This document shows, piece after piece, positions 31,251-42,880 of a stretch of 64,000 nt of DNA (position 1 is the stretch's first letter; every line of letters begins with the position of its first letter). The notes below the pieces were generated by a model, which searched no databases, was not told the origin of the DNA, and was given only the letters and a program-made list of their open reading frames with translations. The stretch covers positions 7,812,001-7,876,000 of the forward strand of contig JBHGNT010000007.1 in assembly GCA_043228905.1 (NCBI GenBank), written 5' to 3'. This DNA is from Azolla caroliniana (taxonomy: Eukaryota; Polypodiophyta). The position numbers and the translations under genes are program-made.

Positions 31251-31416
31251 ATGTACTTCAATGCTCATCAATGAGCCCCTACACTAACTCCCAAAATTTA
31301 TTCCTCCGCGGAATATCTATCCAACGGCCTCCCAGTTTACACACCGCTACGGCCTCTCGTTGCGCACCCGGTTTACACCCAGTTTACGCACCTAATGTTG
31401 AGCTTGTATCTCAACA
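31251..31416 (-). repeat. Element G 3' LTR, proximal part (after F)
   Basis: Matches the outer half of the G 5' LTR (36554-36749), with a ~27-bp indel, ending in TGTATCTCAACA. Together with 18848-19076 it forms one LTR split by H and F. On the minus strand a polypurine tract (AACTTGAGGGGGAG, 31430-31417) precedes it. Confidence 0.9.
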
Positions 31417-32600
31417 CTCCCCCTCAAGTTCAACTCGAGGTTCCCCTGCTTTTCCAGATGTTCGCTCCGGCTTCTTCTAGCTTCACGCCTGGCTTGTGCT
31501 CCTCAACCCATTCGATTCCGTGCCCCTCGACCCTTTCAATCGGCTAGTCTACTCGTGCAACCTTTCTCAGCTCCCTTGTTTTCATGGTGTTGGCACCTCT
31601 TCCACTCTCCTTTCCTCCGCTTGGCCTTTAGTTGATTCGGTGTCTCCAAATCGAACATTCGAGCCGAATCGGCTGTCTCAATTCGTTTCCGCTCTTGCCC
31701 GAATTAGTTGTCTCCAATTCGTCTTCTGTCTTCAGGCCCTTGACCACATTTGACCACGTCTTGATCTTGACCTTCTTGACTTCATCTCCCCCTCCTTCGG
31801 GTGACTCCGTCTCCTCCTTTCAGTTGATGCCCCTGTTTCTGCCTTCGGCTTCTTCAGCCGACTCGAAATCGAATTCTTCATCCGACTTGGCTTCACGTCA
31901 CTTCCACTCCTTTCTTGCTCCCTTTCCTGGTATTTTCTCCCCCTCAAGTTCGGCACGTGGAGGTGCAGCAAACCAAGCACACCCGAGAATTGCCGCAACT
32001 TGTCGAGACCAAGGAGCTTGGTGAAGATGTCAATAGTCTGCCGATCCGTAGGAACATACGCTTGTTCGACTTCACTGGAGAGGACCCGTTCGCGGATGAA
32101 ATGGTAGTACACCTCAATGTCCTTGGTCCAGGCATGGAAGACGGGGTTCTTCGCAAGTTGGATGTTGCTGAGGTTGTCCCAGTAGATCGTCATCAGAGCG
32201 GACACCTCCACTTGCAGATCCTTGACTAACTTCTTGAGCCAAATGGCTTCGCATGTCGCGACAACTGCTCCTCGATACTCTTCTGTGCTTGACAGTGCAA
32301 CTGTCGGCTACTTCTTGTTCCTCTAGGAAATCGCAGCGTTCCCAAGCGAGAAAGCAAACCCAAATGTGGATCTATGATCGCTAACGTTTCCAGCCCAATC
32401 GGAATTCGAGTAACTGATGAGTTGTTTGGCAATACCGGTCCGATATAGCAGCGCCCTATCGTTAGTGTCGTGGACATAGCGCAATATCCTTTGTGCGCAC
32501 TGAAGGTGTTCGGTCGTGGGTTGCGACATAAATTGACTGACTAGGCCGACCTGGTAACTGAGATCCGTCTGAGTGATCGTCAAATAAATTAGGCTTTCGA
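31417..32600 (-). pseudogene. Element G RNase H and RT C-terminal end
   Basis: The minus-strand frame contains RYVHDTNDRALLYRTG, DWAGNVSDHRSTFGFAFSLG, and further on YWDNLSNIQLAKNPVFHAWT, VYYHFIRERVLSSEVEQAYV, DRQTIDIFTKLLGLDKLRQF: the copia RNase H end. The catalytic acidic D-N-x-S-x-I-Q-L-A-K motif is kept, but frames are broken at several points. Confidence 0.85.
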
Positions 32601-33350
32601 CAATCTATCAGAACCATGTTGGGTCGCACGCCTCTCCCGAATCTCGGTGAAGCTTGACGTTTCCGTCCAGAGGAGTTGAGATGGACTTATAGTCTGTCAT
32701 CGCGAATTTGAAGAGCATACTCAGCATGTAATGACATTGGTTGATTAGTATGCCTTCGGCGGTGCAGATCACTTCGATCCCTAGGAAGTAATGAAGGTCC
32801 CCTAAGTCTTTCATTTCGAATGATGCCGCGAGCTGGGACTTTACGTGGCTGATTTCATCTAGGTCGGCACCGGCGATGACTAAATCATCAACATAGAGTA
32901 AAATACTAACCGGTCCATGTCGACCTTCCCAAACGAAGAATGAATAATCTAATTTGGACGTCGCAAACCCAATCCGATGTAGGCGCTGCGTGATCTTCAC
33001 ATTCCATGCGCGTCAGGCTTGCTTTAGTCCGTAGAGGGACTTCTTCCATCGGCATACCGCCGAGGTGTTCTTTCCGGACTGAAATCTAGGGGGTTGTACC
33101 ATGTACACCTGTTCCTCAAGTTCTCCTTGCAAGAACGCATTCTTTACATCCATCTGATGTAAATGCCACCCCTTTACCTCGCCTACTGCAAGCAGGACAC
33201 AAACAGTTGTCATCTTTGCGACCGGCGCAAAGGTTTCATCGTAGTCAATGTTGTGTTGTTGTGCATATCCCTTCGCCACTAATCGGGCCTTGTAGCGGTT
33301 GATAGAGCCATTGGTTTTCTACTTGACCTTATACACCCACCTGCATCCAA
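32601..33350 (-). pseudogene. Element G reverse transcriptase
   Basis: Copia RVT_2: [59 protein letters not shown], then a stop and, in the same order, HRIGFATSKLDYSFFVW, LLYVDDLVIAGADLDE (catalytic YVDD) and GDLHYFLGIEVI. Stop codons are scattered. Confidence 0.88.
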
Positions 33351-34299
33351 TCGGCTTTACACCCTTCAGGGCATCAACCAAGTCCCAGGTTTCATTTGTC
33401 GCTAATGCGTGCATCTCTTCCTCCATGTGGCACGCCAATTTGCGTCCTTCGCCGCTTCTACGTAGCTCTCCGGCTCACGCACTTCCGCCACTCGTGTCAT
33501 GTACACATAATGATGTGCTATGTTCTCGTTGTATTCGAACTGCACCACAGGATTCTTCTGGCAGGTAGATCAACATAATTGCTCATTAGTCAGTTTTGAG
33601 GCCCTGTTGGCTGATGCAGACTTCGTTTACGAAGGTCCATCTTCATTCTTCCCGAAGTCGTATTCGCTTTGATCCGATTCATCTTTATCAATGGCGTACT
33701 CCGACATCTTCTTCTTTCCCTTCTCTTCGCGCGTAAGCCGTCTCCTTGACTTCCAGAGTGGGGATTGCACGGCCAAGTCTCCACTAATCGTCGGCTCTGC
33801 GTCTGACTGGTCATATCGACTCAGTCGCTCATTCGGCCCACTTAGCTTGAATGAGATCGGACTCTCTTCAAGAGCTCCAATGTCTCCTTAGACCCGAGGC
33901 ATTTCAGCCTTGGTGATCTCTTCATCAAATATTAGAATGGAGTCATCAGGGGTTGGAGGCAAAGGCACGTACCACGACGTGGACTAGTCAAACACAAGAT
34001 CACGACCTACACGAGCTTGTTTGGTTCAGGGATTATAACACTTATAATCCTTCTATTCGTTTGAGTAGCCAACCAAGATACACTTCTCGGCTTTGGCGTC
34101 CAGCTTCCTCCGTTTCTCCTTCAACACGTGCACATACACGATGCTACCGAAAACCCTCAAGTGTGCCAAGTTCGGCTTCTTCTTGAAATACAACTCATGT
34201 GGTGACACTCCTCCATTGGAAGATGCCCAATTCTAGAGGTAGACGGCTGTTATGATCGCTTCGGCCCAGTAGAACTTCAGCAGATGCTTCTCTTCAAGC

Positions 34300-35100
34300 A
34301 TTGCCCTTGCCGCCTCCTCTATCGTCCGATTCTTCCTCTTCGCCACGCCGTTCTGCTGCAATGTGTATCTAAATGAGAATTCGCGTTGAATTCCTTCCTT
34401 CTGTAGATAACTCGGGAACTAGTCGGAGAAGTACTCCTTCTCGCCATCGGACCTTAGGCACTTGATCTTTTGCCCGGTTTCCCTTTCCGCAAGGCTCTTC
34501 ACCTTCAGGAAACACGCGAAAACTTCACTTTTTTTCGCAATCAAGTATGCCCAAGTGTGCCGAGTGAAGTCATTGATGAAGGTTAGGAAGTAACGGCTTC
34601 CCCCGATGCTCACGTTCTGTGTTGGTCCCCATACATTCGAATGGATCATATCGAGCGGATTTTGACTCCGATTACACTTGTTGGGGAATGGAAGTCGGTG
34701 TTGCTTCCTGAGCTGGCAAGTTTCGTAGACTTGGCCATTCCAGCCACTAAATTTCGGCAATCCGAAAACAATGTTCTTCGTTTGCATTTCACGAAGCTGT
34801 GGGAAGTTAACTTGGCCGAACCGCTTGTGCCATAGGTCGATGTCTAACTCGACCTTCTGTCCTTTCACAAACAACGCAATTCCGACTTCATTGGTGTTGA
34901 GGATGAACATCCTCCCTTCTCGGTGCCCTTGCGCAATGACTTTTCCCTCTTCTTCGATGTAGCAACCGAGATGCATGAATCGAACTTGCATCCCCTGGTC
35001 AACGATCTGTTTGACCAACACCAGGTTCTACGTTATTGTTAGGACGTGTAGCACGTTCATTAATTTCCCATTCTGGCTTACGTGGCTAAGGGGAACTTCT
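34300..35100 (-). pseudogene. Element G integrase and pre-integrase
   Basis: LWHKRFGQVNFPQLREM and CQLRKQHRLPFPNKCNRSQN form the zinc-binding N-terminus. The catalytic core shows RYFLTFINDFTRHTWAYLI (first Asp) and IKCLRSDGEKEYFSD (second Asp; normally DGGKEY). Downstream, broken frames continue into the QNGVAERKNRT region near 34330. Pseudogene with multiple stops. Confidence 0.85.
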
Positions 35101-35219
35101 CCGACATGTTCAATGGTATGTAGAGTGTCATCTCTCCAGTTTCGACCACTCCTTGTTTTTCCAGTTTCTCCAAGTATGAGAACCATTCTTGGTGACTCGT
35201 CATATGATTTGATGCTCCG

Positions 35220-36248
35220 GAGTCAACATACCATACCACGTTCGGTTTCTAAGTGTTCACCTCCATCGAATTGGCCTTATGCTTCATTACGAAGGTTGGG
35301 CCCGATCCATTTCCAGCTCGTTCGGAGCCTTGGGCATAGTGTGATCGCTGCTGATTTCCTTGTTCGGTCTACCTGGAGCCGGATGCAATTTTCTCCGAAT
35401 TGGCGCGTTCCTTCCAGCGCTCGCTCTCCTTGTGGCCTTTCTTGGCACAGTACCAGCATTCCACGACAGGCTTTCCTTGCCGGTTTCGGGTGCCACCTTG
35501 ATTCCCTCAGCTTTTAGAGGGTCTAGAACTATTGTTGGCATTATGACCATGCCTTCCATCTTGCTCTTGTTGGCTGCCTCCATTGCGCGCCGACTCTCCT
35601 CGTCCGCCATGACCACGGAGGCTATCTTCCTCCGTGTACAACATCTTGTTGTCGGTGTGCGTACTCGTTGACACACCCGCGTGGTTCTCCTCTGCTAGGA
35701 GCATCGACTGTAAGTTGAAAAACGACAATGTATTCTCCCTCGTACATGCCGATGTTCGGAAAACTCTGAACTTCAATGCTAACCCTCTGAGGCAGACCTG
35801 CACCATTTCTTCCTCGTTGACATTTACATCAACGGAGGCGAGAGAGTCACAAATGTCCTTCATCTTGGAGGTTTAATCAACCACCCTCATATCTCATTGT
35901 TAAACATTCCTCAACTCTTGCCTAAGTTGGAGCTTTCTCGTTGTGGTGCTCATGACAAAATCTTTTTCAGATTTCCCCAAGCATCCTTCGGCGTCCTCGC
36001 ATCCTGTATGTAGCATAGAAGTTGATTGCTCACACGAGATGCGAATCAGTAGAGAACTCTGTTTGTCGCTTGTTCCCAGGTCGGGAAATATCTGTGTGTC
36101 AATTCGGGTGTTGCGTCATTAGCTCCATCGACATAACTCCAACAGACATGACCGACCAGATATATAGGTGTATCTTGTACGACCAAGATGCGTGGTTGCT
36201 TCTGTCAAGCTTCTTCGTCGAAAGCGAGCTAGCCATTCCTCCTTCCAT
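35220..36248 (-). pseudogene. Element G gag, nucleocapsid and protease region
   Basis: Gag opens near 36248 (MEGGMASSLSTKK...), followed by EEEMVQVCLRGLALKFRVFR and a linker ending GHNANNSSRPSK. The zinc knuckle reads CWYCAKKGHKESERW: the fourth ligand (Cys) is replaced by Arg. The protease starts beyond it (WYVDSGASNHM-like on broken frames near 35230). Stops prevent expression. Confidence 0.75.
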
Positions 36249-36321
36249 TCTTTGCTTCTTCTATTCTTCACCGTGATTAAGGTTTGTCTGTTTGTCGGCA
36301 ACAGAGGTTCTCAACCTTCGC

Positions 36322-36333
36322 GCTCTGATACCA
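36322..36333 (-). promoter_or_regulatory. Element G primer-binding site (initiator tRNA-Met)
   Basis: Minus strand TGGTATCAGAGC immediately adjoining the 5' LTR. Confidence 0.9.
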
Positions 36334-36749
36334 TGCAAAAGAATACGTGTGGAAGCTTAACAGACAACCGGATAACAACAAACAAAAGACAAAGAAGGTT
36401 TAATGGAAAGCTTAATCAACACAGTGTACGTAGGAGAAGTAGAGAGAGCAGAACACAGAAAAACTCTATTCCAAGACAATACTCTAAAACTCTGTACATA
36501 GGATCTGCTCAGAGAGCACTTTTATACAAGTCCATACGGACTGACTGAAGTACTAACACGTACTTCAATGCTCATCAATGAGCCTCTACACTAAATCCCA
36601 AAATATATTCCTTCACGGAATATCTATCCAATAGCCTCCCGGATTACGGACCGCTACGGCCTCTTGTTGCGCTCCCGGTTTATGCACCCAGTCTATGCAC
36701 TGGTTTACGCACCGGTTTACGCACCTAATGTTGAGCTTGTATCTCAACA
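36334..36749 (-). repeat. Element G 5' LTR
   Basis: 416 bp. On the minus strand it runs TGTTGAGATACAAGC...CTTTTGCA. The unoccupied target site for H and F is seen here as TAACACGTACTTC at about 36554. Left and right flanks of G (TAATG and AAATA) do not match, so the original target duplication is lost. Confidence 0.92.
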
Positions 36750-36769
36750 AAATATAATCAGCTCCTTGT

Positions 36770-37196
36770 CCTTCTCCAATGTTACAGTATTTCTGAAGAG
36801 CTTTAATGCTCATGTAGATGTTGTACCTGTAAAGAAATGGGCAAGAAGACTTAGTTATCCAACCATAAGAATCGGTATTGATTATATCAGTAACCTGAAC
36901 CTAGTTCGAAGGATACCTATGCTAGAAAATAGGTCTAATATCCAATCTGCTTCGTTCGAGAACATTTCGATCAAGCACATCATAAGTCGTTGAGGTTTTC
37001 GGTATTGGTTGACAAATCCACATTCTATCGTGGTGACATGTCGCAATTTGCATGTGACTGCTAGATATACCAGCAGTTTTGAACCTCCAACTTCATTAGA
37101 GTGATCCTTGATTCTTTGTTTCTCTATTTCTTCGAAATAACCAACCGTAATGTACTCAATTTCATTTACGAACCGAAAGGTCGGTCCTCTATTCAC
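36770..37196 (-). pseudogene. Fragment resembling an N6/N4 DNA methyltransferase
   Basis: A 104-codon minus-strand frame has, in order, FVNEIEYITVGYF, KLRHVTTIECGFVN, YRKPQRLMMCLIEMF and NEADWILDLFSSIG. This matches the C-terminal half of beta-class N6/N4 DNA methyltransferases (Pfam N6_N4_Mtase): a hydrophobic E-Y-I-x-V-G strand, then K-P-x-x-L-x-x-x-L-I, then motif I (D-x-F-x-G-x-G, here D-L-F-S-S-I-G). The catalytic D/S-P-P-Y motif would lie upstream and is not visible. Motif I glycines are partly lost and the frame breaks after it, so it is a dead fragment. Its origin (host, transposon or transfer) is unknown. Confidence 0.5.
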
Positions 37197-37436
37197 GTTG
37201 GTTTTTATCCTATAATGAATAGTAGGTGAGTTAAGAATAGATTCGACAAATTAAGAACGAAAGTATGGTGAATGAGACCTATAAATAATCCAGTATAAAT
37301 TGTAAATGTTCTCAGTATATGTAAGAATAGGGTATTGATGAGGCTGGATGGTTCCCACTACCATGATTTTTGTTTTATCCACATTTATAGTTAATCCAAT
37401 ACATAGAGAGAGATATATATATAGATTTCATTATCT

Positions 37437-37570
37437 TCTTCAGAGGTCAAATATGACCTTTGAGACCAAAAATATTACATTTCATATAATGCATGTGAAA
37501 GTGAGTAGTGACTCTCAATGTTAAAGAACTTTGTCAATGAATGTTGCAATCGAGAGTGCACAATGTGGTT
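37437..37570 (+). repeat. Dispersed repeat, copy 2 (partner 7512-7645)
   Basis: Same orientation and order of words as at 7512-7645. Confidence 0.7.
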
Positions 37571-37586
37571 GTGAAAGACAATGACT

Positions 37587-37620
37587 AGCATCCGGCTCCG
37601 GGCAGACCGAACAAGGAAAT
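37587..37620 (-). repeat. 34-bp copy of element G internal sequence
   Basis: On the minus strand, TTTCCTTGTTCGGTCT followed by GGAGCCGGATGC matches plus-strand 35354-35387 with two differences, and neither flank matches. It looks like filler DNA from repair. Confidence 0.5.
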
Positions 37621-37689
37621 TGGCTTCATCCAACAAGGGTCGTCCTCTCCCTTTCTTGAATCAATGGGCAGATCCACATATGATGGAAT

Positions 37690-38880
37690 TATCGCATCCC
37701 TATAGGGATTTGTATGTAACACTCTCATCTGTAAAATTTTACAACTAATAGAAGGAATTTTGTTTGGAAAGAAGAAGAAGGGTGCTTGGCCGAAAAGCAT
37801 TTGTCTGTGCTTGAGACACAAACATTCTTAAAAGCTTCCCATTTACATTCTAGTGTGATACCATGTGGTATCTTTGTCATTTGTAGCATATCCTCAACCA
37901 TCTCAATGGAATACATGGATGCTCATGTAAGGTTCAATCTCAAGTCTAATTGTTTATTACCTTCAACGGATTTTTCATAATTAGACTTATGCATACATTT
38001 GAGGTCAATATTCCGGCGTCCATTCACCAAGTTAGAATTTATCTATACAATCCAATATAACTTGGAAATAGTATGTATTCAATCACACTATTTCCATTGT
38101 GTTTTCTACATGTAAACCTATTAGTGTTGGGCCATACGGATACACCATTTGCAATAACCATTCTGGCACTATTGCACATTTGTAGGAGTAACTTCTCAAA
38201 TTGGTCTAGACTATACATTCGTATATCCTCTTGTATCCATGACATATGTGGCATGAAAGATAGTTGTGCATCAAGTTGGAAACTTCTTGTATGGTATTCA
38301 TATAACCAAAGACAATAACTTCCCCTTTGGATTTGAAATAAGCAATATCACCTTTGAGATTCACAAAAGGTTAATCTTTATCCAAAGAAGCATAAAAGTT
38401 AGAATTTTGATGTCGAATGTAACAACCAACTACAAAAGTCGGCAAATATTTAGGTGCTTCTATTTTGAGCCATATGTAGCATTTATGTTCATCACTTTTT
38501 ATAATCGACACATATTCTTCTATTTCCTTCTTGATCAAATATGTCACCCCTCATTGTCCTCTTCTTTGTCTTGCATTTTTTGCCCATACCAAAGAGTGTA
38601 CATTATAGTGTTCTAAACCTCAAATCCTTTGAGTATCATGCTCCCATGTTTCAGCAAAAAGTGTGATGTCCAAGTCATTAGTGAACTCCTTTATGTCAAA
38701 TCCCTCATTCCATGGGCATCCATTGCTTTTCCAAAAGCATAGCTGTAGAAGTCTTGTATTAGTCTGATAGGTTACGTGTCTTGATTTGCCTTCATTTCCA
38801 TCTTTAGGCATATCCTTAACCTTGCTTTTCAATTTTCTTCATATGCTTTATGACGGGCATTTTGTTGTGAGATAGTACGA
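37690..38880 (-). pseudogene. LINE fragment 1: endonuclease (EEP) domain
   Basis: Broken minus-strand frames translate to segments of an APE-like LINE endonuclease: DITLFAETWEHDTQRI (family Q-E-T-W), GLEHYNVHSLVWAKNARQRR, YIWLKIEAPKYLPTFVVGCY, KGDIAYFKSKGEVIVFGYMN (family G-D-F-N), and FTCRKHNGNSVIEYILF (family T-x-x-x-x-x-G-x-S-x-I-D-Y). Downstream is MLQMTKIPHGITLECKWEAF. Many stops; catalytic Asp of GDFN is lost. A second, paralogous copy lies at 40490-41400. Confidence 0.7.
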
Positions 38881-39215
38881 TTCACTCCCAAAGCATTGTG
38901 CACCTTTGAGGTATAACCGAGAGAAATGAAGACGAAGAAAGAGAGAGAGAGAAAGATATCGTTGACAAAGAGAAAAAGAGAGAGAAATGTACCGAATAAT
39001 AAATATTACAATTGAGAATGCACATTATAATTGTGAGACGAATGTGAGGGGGGAGTGGGCAGAATTTACAATTTGTAGAAAAAAAAACATGAGTGCAATC
39101 GAATGTAATGAATTGTATTAAGTGTGGTACTCTAATTCTTGCATAGTAGATGAACCTTCTCATGGGATAAAGAGGTAATTTCTAGAGAGACATTTAATTT
39201 ATCCATGTTACTGCA
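38881..39215. other. Intergenic, purine-rich, nothing recognised
   Basis: GA-rich tract near 38930-38990 and otherwise AT-rich sequence. Confidence 0.5.
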
Positions 39216-39654
39216 TGTCTGGAACCAACACCTTCAATTCCTACGCGGAATCAAACCAAGAGACGTGGTACAAGTAGTCCCCAAACTACCTTACGCAATG
39301 AGAAGGCACAAAATGGGAAACTAACACTGTTAGTTAAGGAATTGATACAAGACACAAGTTAAAAGCCAACTCTGATTGTATTATATAATAGATAATGGAT
39401 TACACGTTCACGGTTATATGCCGAATTAACTCAGATTCTCAAGACTGCATCCTGACTCTCTTCCCCCTTCCTTTTGTCTTCGATTGCTCTTCTTATATAG
39501 TTTCCCTTTGGCGGGCTTCTCCTTTGTTATCGTTTGTCTTTGGCTGCGTGTGACTTGGCTTCCTGCTTAATTACGTTTTGTTTACCTACTTTTACCTATT
39601 TGCGTTACAGTTGTTTTTAGATATTACATATACGATTTGTTTATAGATATTACA
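39216..39654 (-). mobile_element. Candidate solo LTR
   Basis: TGTCTGG...TATTACA, 439 bp. On the minus strand it has a promoter order typical of an LTR: U3, TATA box (ACTATATAAGAAGAGC), then leader. No target duplication (CTGCA versus TTTTT) and no second copy in the window. It lies just beyond the 3' end of LINE fragment 2. Confidence 0.4.
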
Positions 39655-39689
39655 TTTTTTAGCCCATGGACAACAATCCACATCTAAAT

Positions 39690-41400
39690 CAATTTCCTTA
39701 TGCATAGAGAGACCTATTTATTGCTCCATTCCATCGACGATTGAAAGGAACAAAAAGCTCAAGTTATTTGAAGTTTTTTACGATAACCTTGGTTTTGGAG
39801 ATATTGAAATTACTATGCATACAAAAGTTTTCCAGCACATCTAAGTGTGTGGGCAACTTCGAAAGCATTTGCAAAAAACTACTCATCATCTTCAAATAGA
39901 ACAATTATAAAAACTACATTCTAATGGTAGGTTCTTTGCTTCCCTTTCACATTTTACAAGTTTCTTGACCATTTTATTTTATTGCATCAATGCACAAACC
40001 AAAGAGGGCTGAGGAAAGTGAACTCTAGTAGTATTAGTGAAAAAATACAAAATTTCATATCTCAAATGAATGTGGTGTGCCACCTTCTCATAGATTTGGG
40101 AAATTTCAAGCGTAGATGCAGCCAATAACTTGAGTTCTTCCATGCTTCTCCGAAGATGCCCGTTGGGCACTATATCAAGTGCTTCCTTGAGGTCTATGAA
40201 TCAACAATAATTTTATTTATCTTGCAAACAACTTCCTTTCCATTAGCACTTGGAAAGAAACAAATTTATTGACAATGCAATGGTGTTTTTTTTTTCTTCC
40301 AAAATGAAGCTATTTTCCCATTAGTTAGGAAGGATTATTACATAGAGAGTCTACAAGGAGACTTACGGTGTTTTTGAAAAATAAGTTGTAAACATTTATT
40401 TTCCTTGATCTATATTTATTAGAACCATTACAAGACATATGTTAAATCGAAAAACATGTTTTCTACTTAATAAAATGACTTTCTCGAAAGCATCTAGTGT
40501 TGCACCATTTTCATTTGTAGCATATCCTACACCATCTTCACATACATGTGTGTTGTTTTAAAGTTTGTACATACAAATATGATTGTCTTGCACTATGGTT
40601 TGACTTTATATACCCAAATCCTTCCATACATGAATACACAAAGTCATATTATAAGATTTCAGAGTTTATTCGCCAAGAAAAGATTTATGCATGTGATCCA
40701 AGATACCTTTTCAGAGTAAATTATATTACATGTATGTTATGTTTTTTATATCCTTGATATTATTCCATAAAGGTTAAACATTTTCAATGAACATTTTGGT
40801 GTTATTGTACATTAGTAGAAGTAACTTTCTATTTTGACCCAAATCTTACTCTTCCATAGAATAGCACAATACATTTGTACATCCTCTTCTATTCTTGAGA
40901 TTGATAACCTCTCCCTTGTCTTGGAATTAAGCAATGTTAGCATTTAGATTGATAAAAGCTTGGTCTCTTTTAAAAAGGAATAAAAATTGGAACCACGATA
41001 AAGAATGTAAAATCCAATATTATCTCTAACAATAGAGACATAATATTTTACTCCCCTCTTCATCAAACATGTCACTCCTCATAGTTCTCTTCACGGTCTT
41101 GAAGTTTTTGCCCATATCTAGAAATGCACATTGTATCATGCTCTTAAGTTTTACGAACTATAATGTTCTATTTGTTGATGAGTTCATCCAAGATAATGCC
41201 CATATTCCATGGCTATCCATTGCAATTCTAAAAACATATTTAAAGAAAATTTGAGTTAGTCCTGTATGTTACGATTTGCTATTAATTCCTTGTTAGCTTT
41301 TCATCTTTCACGATATCCTTAAACTTACCTTTGCTTTTATCCTCATATGCTTAGCGATGGGAATTTTCTTGTGATAGGGCAAAGCAATCTTCACTAAAAA
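39690..41400 (-). pseudogene. LINE fragment 2: endonuclease plus reverse transcriptase
   Basis: The minus-strand order fits a LINE ORF2. 41350-40490 is an eroded EEP domain paralogous to LINE fragment 1, keeping words from the phrases around CCATATTCCATGG and TTTTTGCCCAT. 40200-39970 encodes EALDIVPNGHLRRSMEELKL and LEISQIYEKVAHHI, matching LINE RT (F-D-T-V-P-R-x-x-L-W-x-x-L-x-x-L). 39930-39750 shows HLDVLENFCMHSNFNISKTKVIV (in two short pieces), the L-x-x-F-C-x-x-x-x-x-x-x-N-x-x-K-T-K-x-x motif after the RT active site. Stops and indels throughout. Confidence 0.65.
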
Positions 41401-42880
41401 AGTGTTATGTACCATTGAAATAGATCCAACTATTTTCACGAGTGATGCATTTGTTAGTTTCGTTGACCATTGTGCATATAGTAAGCCTCCCTCCTTCACG
41501 AGTGAGAAGAATTTTATTTTCTAACTCTAATGTGAAATCAACCAATGGCATTTTCAAGTGATGTAAGTATTTCCAAATAATCCTGAGTAAGAGTGTTCGT
41601 GGATCATGGCTTTCATTGTTTCAATTCTTTGCTAGTGTCATAACTTGCATAATAGCGACTGAAAATTAGGTTATTTATTTTTCTTCCTCACCATCTCGCA
41701 ATGAGATGTCGTTAAATAGGGTTATAATGAAAGTCAAAACTAACCACTTTTTTGTGTTTAGTATAGAAAAGACACCAATTTTGTACAAGAGCACCATTGT
41801 TAAAAATTGTTCCATGTTATGTGCTTGTTACATAGTAGTACCATGTAATAAAGTCTAAGTTACACATGACATCACTTAGAGCATATCGTTTAGCTTCCAA
41901 ATTATGTTGTTTTTATTCTGTAAAATAATTAACATATTGTTGGTACTTGATTCGTATTACTTGTTTATAATTTAGAGGTATCACGTTCAAATCTTAAATA
42001 TTATATTATGCTTGTAGAATAGTGATTAATTTTAAATAATTTTCTTTTGTGCACTCACTTGCAATCAAGACCTGTCCTTTGGCTTAAGTTGGTTTCACAT
42101 TGTGCGTTAGAAGACAACATGACACTGTGAACTCGCTCATCTACACCACTACAACAATTTTCCTTCAAGCCTAGGTACATGTGCTTGATGGACATTGGAA
42201 ACCATTGCAGAAGTAACCCATTTGTAAGATTTGTAGACTTGAATAATTAAGGTAGTCAAACATGAATATGGTGGGGAGGGTAAGAGGAAATTGATTTAAA
42301 TAATGGCTAATTTTTCCTAGTAAACGATGATAAGAGTTGTAAATATAGCAACAATTTTACAAAGAAAACATGTTAGTGATTACAATATGTTTATGTTTTA
42401 AAGCCTTCACCAAAGGAAATGCACCCACTATTTTATGTCAAATAAACACTTTCACATGGGATGGGGGATGAGATTTTCGTCTAATGTCAGACACTCACCT
42501 TAATGTCTCACATTATTCAATACTTCACATAATGTTCTTGCAAGAGACCCATTTACCACCAACCAATCAATGTCTTATCTTCAATTAAGTTATGATAAAT
42601 TTAATGGGTGTGCATCAAGGGTATCAAAATTTCACAAGGTTCATTTACCATTACAAGAACATGATCCAAAAGAATGGGCAAAGAAGATAAGATAGCATAT
42701 GAACTCTTGTTTGCATGGTTATGGATGCAATCGTTTGCATATGTGATATTAAAATAACATTTTGCATAGTTGCCAAGACAAAATTATTGTAAGTATAGGT
42801 CTGCTATTTTTACGTGGGGTGCAGTCTTTTGGGGAATGTTGGATCAATAAAGGGCTTTTTATCATTATAATCATTCTTCA
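41401..42880. other. Intergenic, nothing recognised
   Basis: AT-rich; no convincing coding, RNA or element signature. Confidence 0.5.

Noticed and set aside
31417-36321. Plus-strand open frames over element G
   Set aside because: All overlap copia domains that read correctly on the minus strand.
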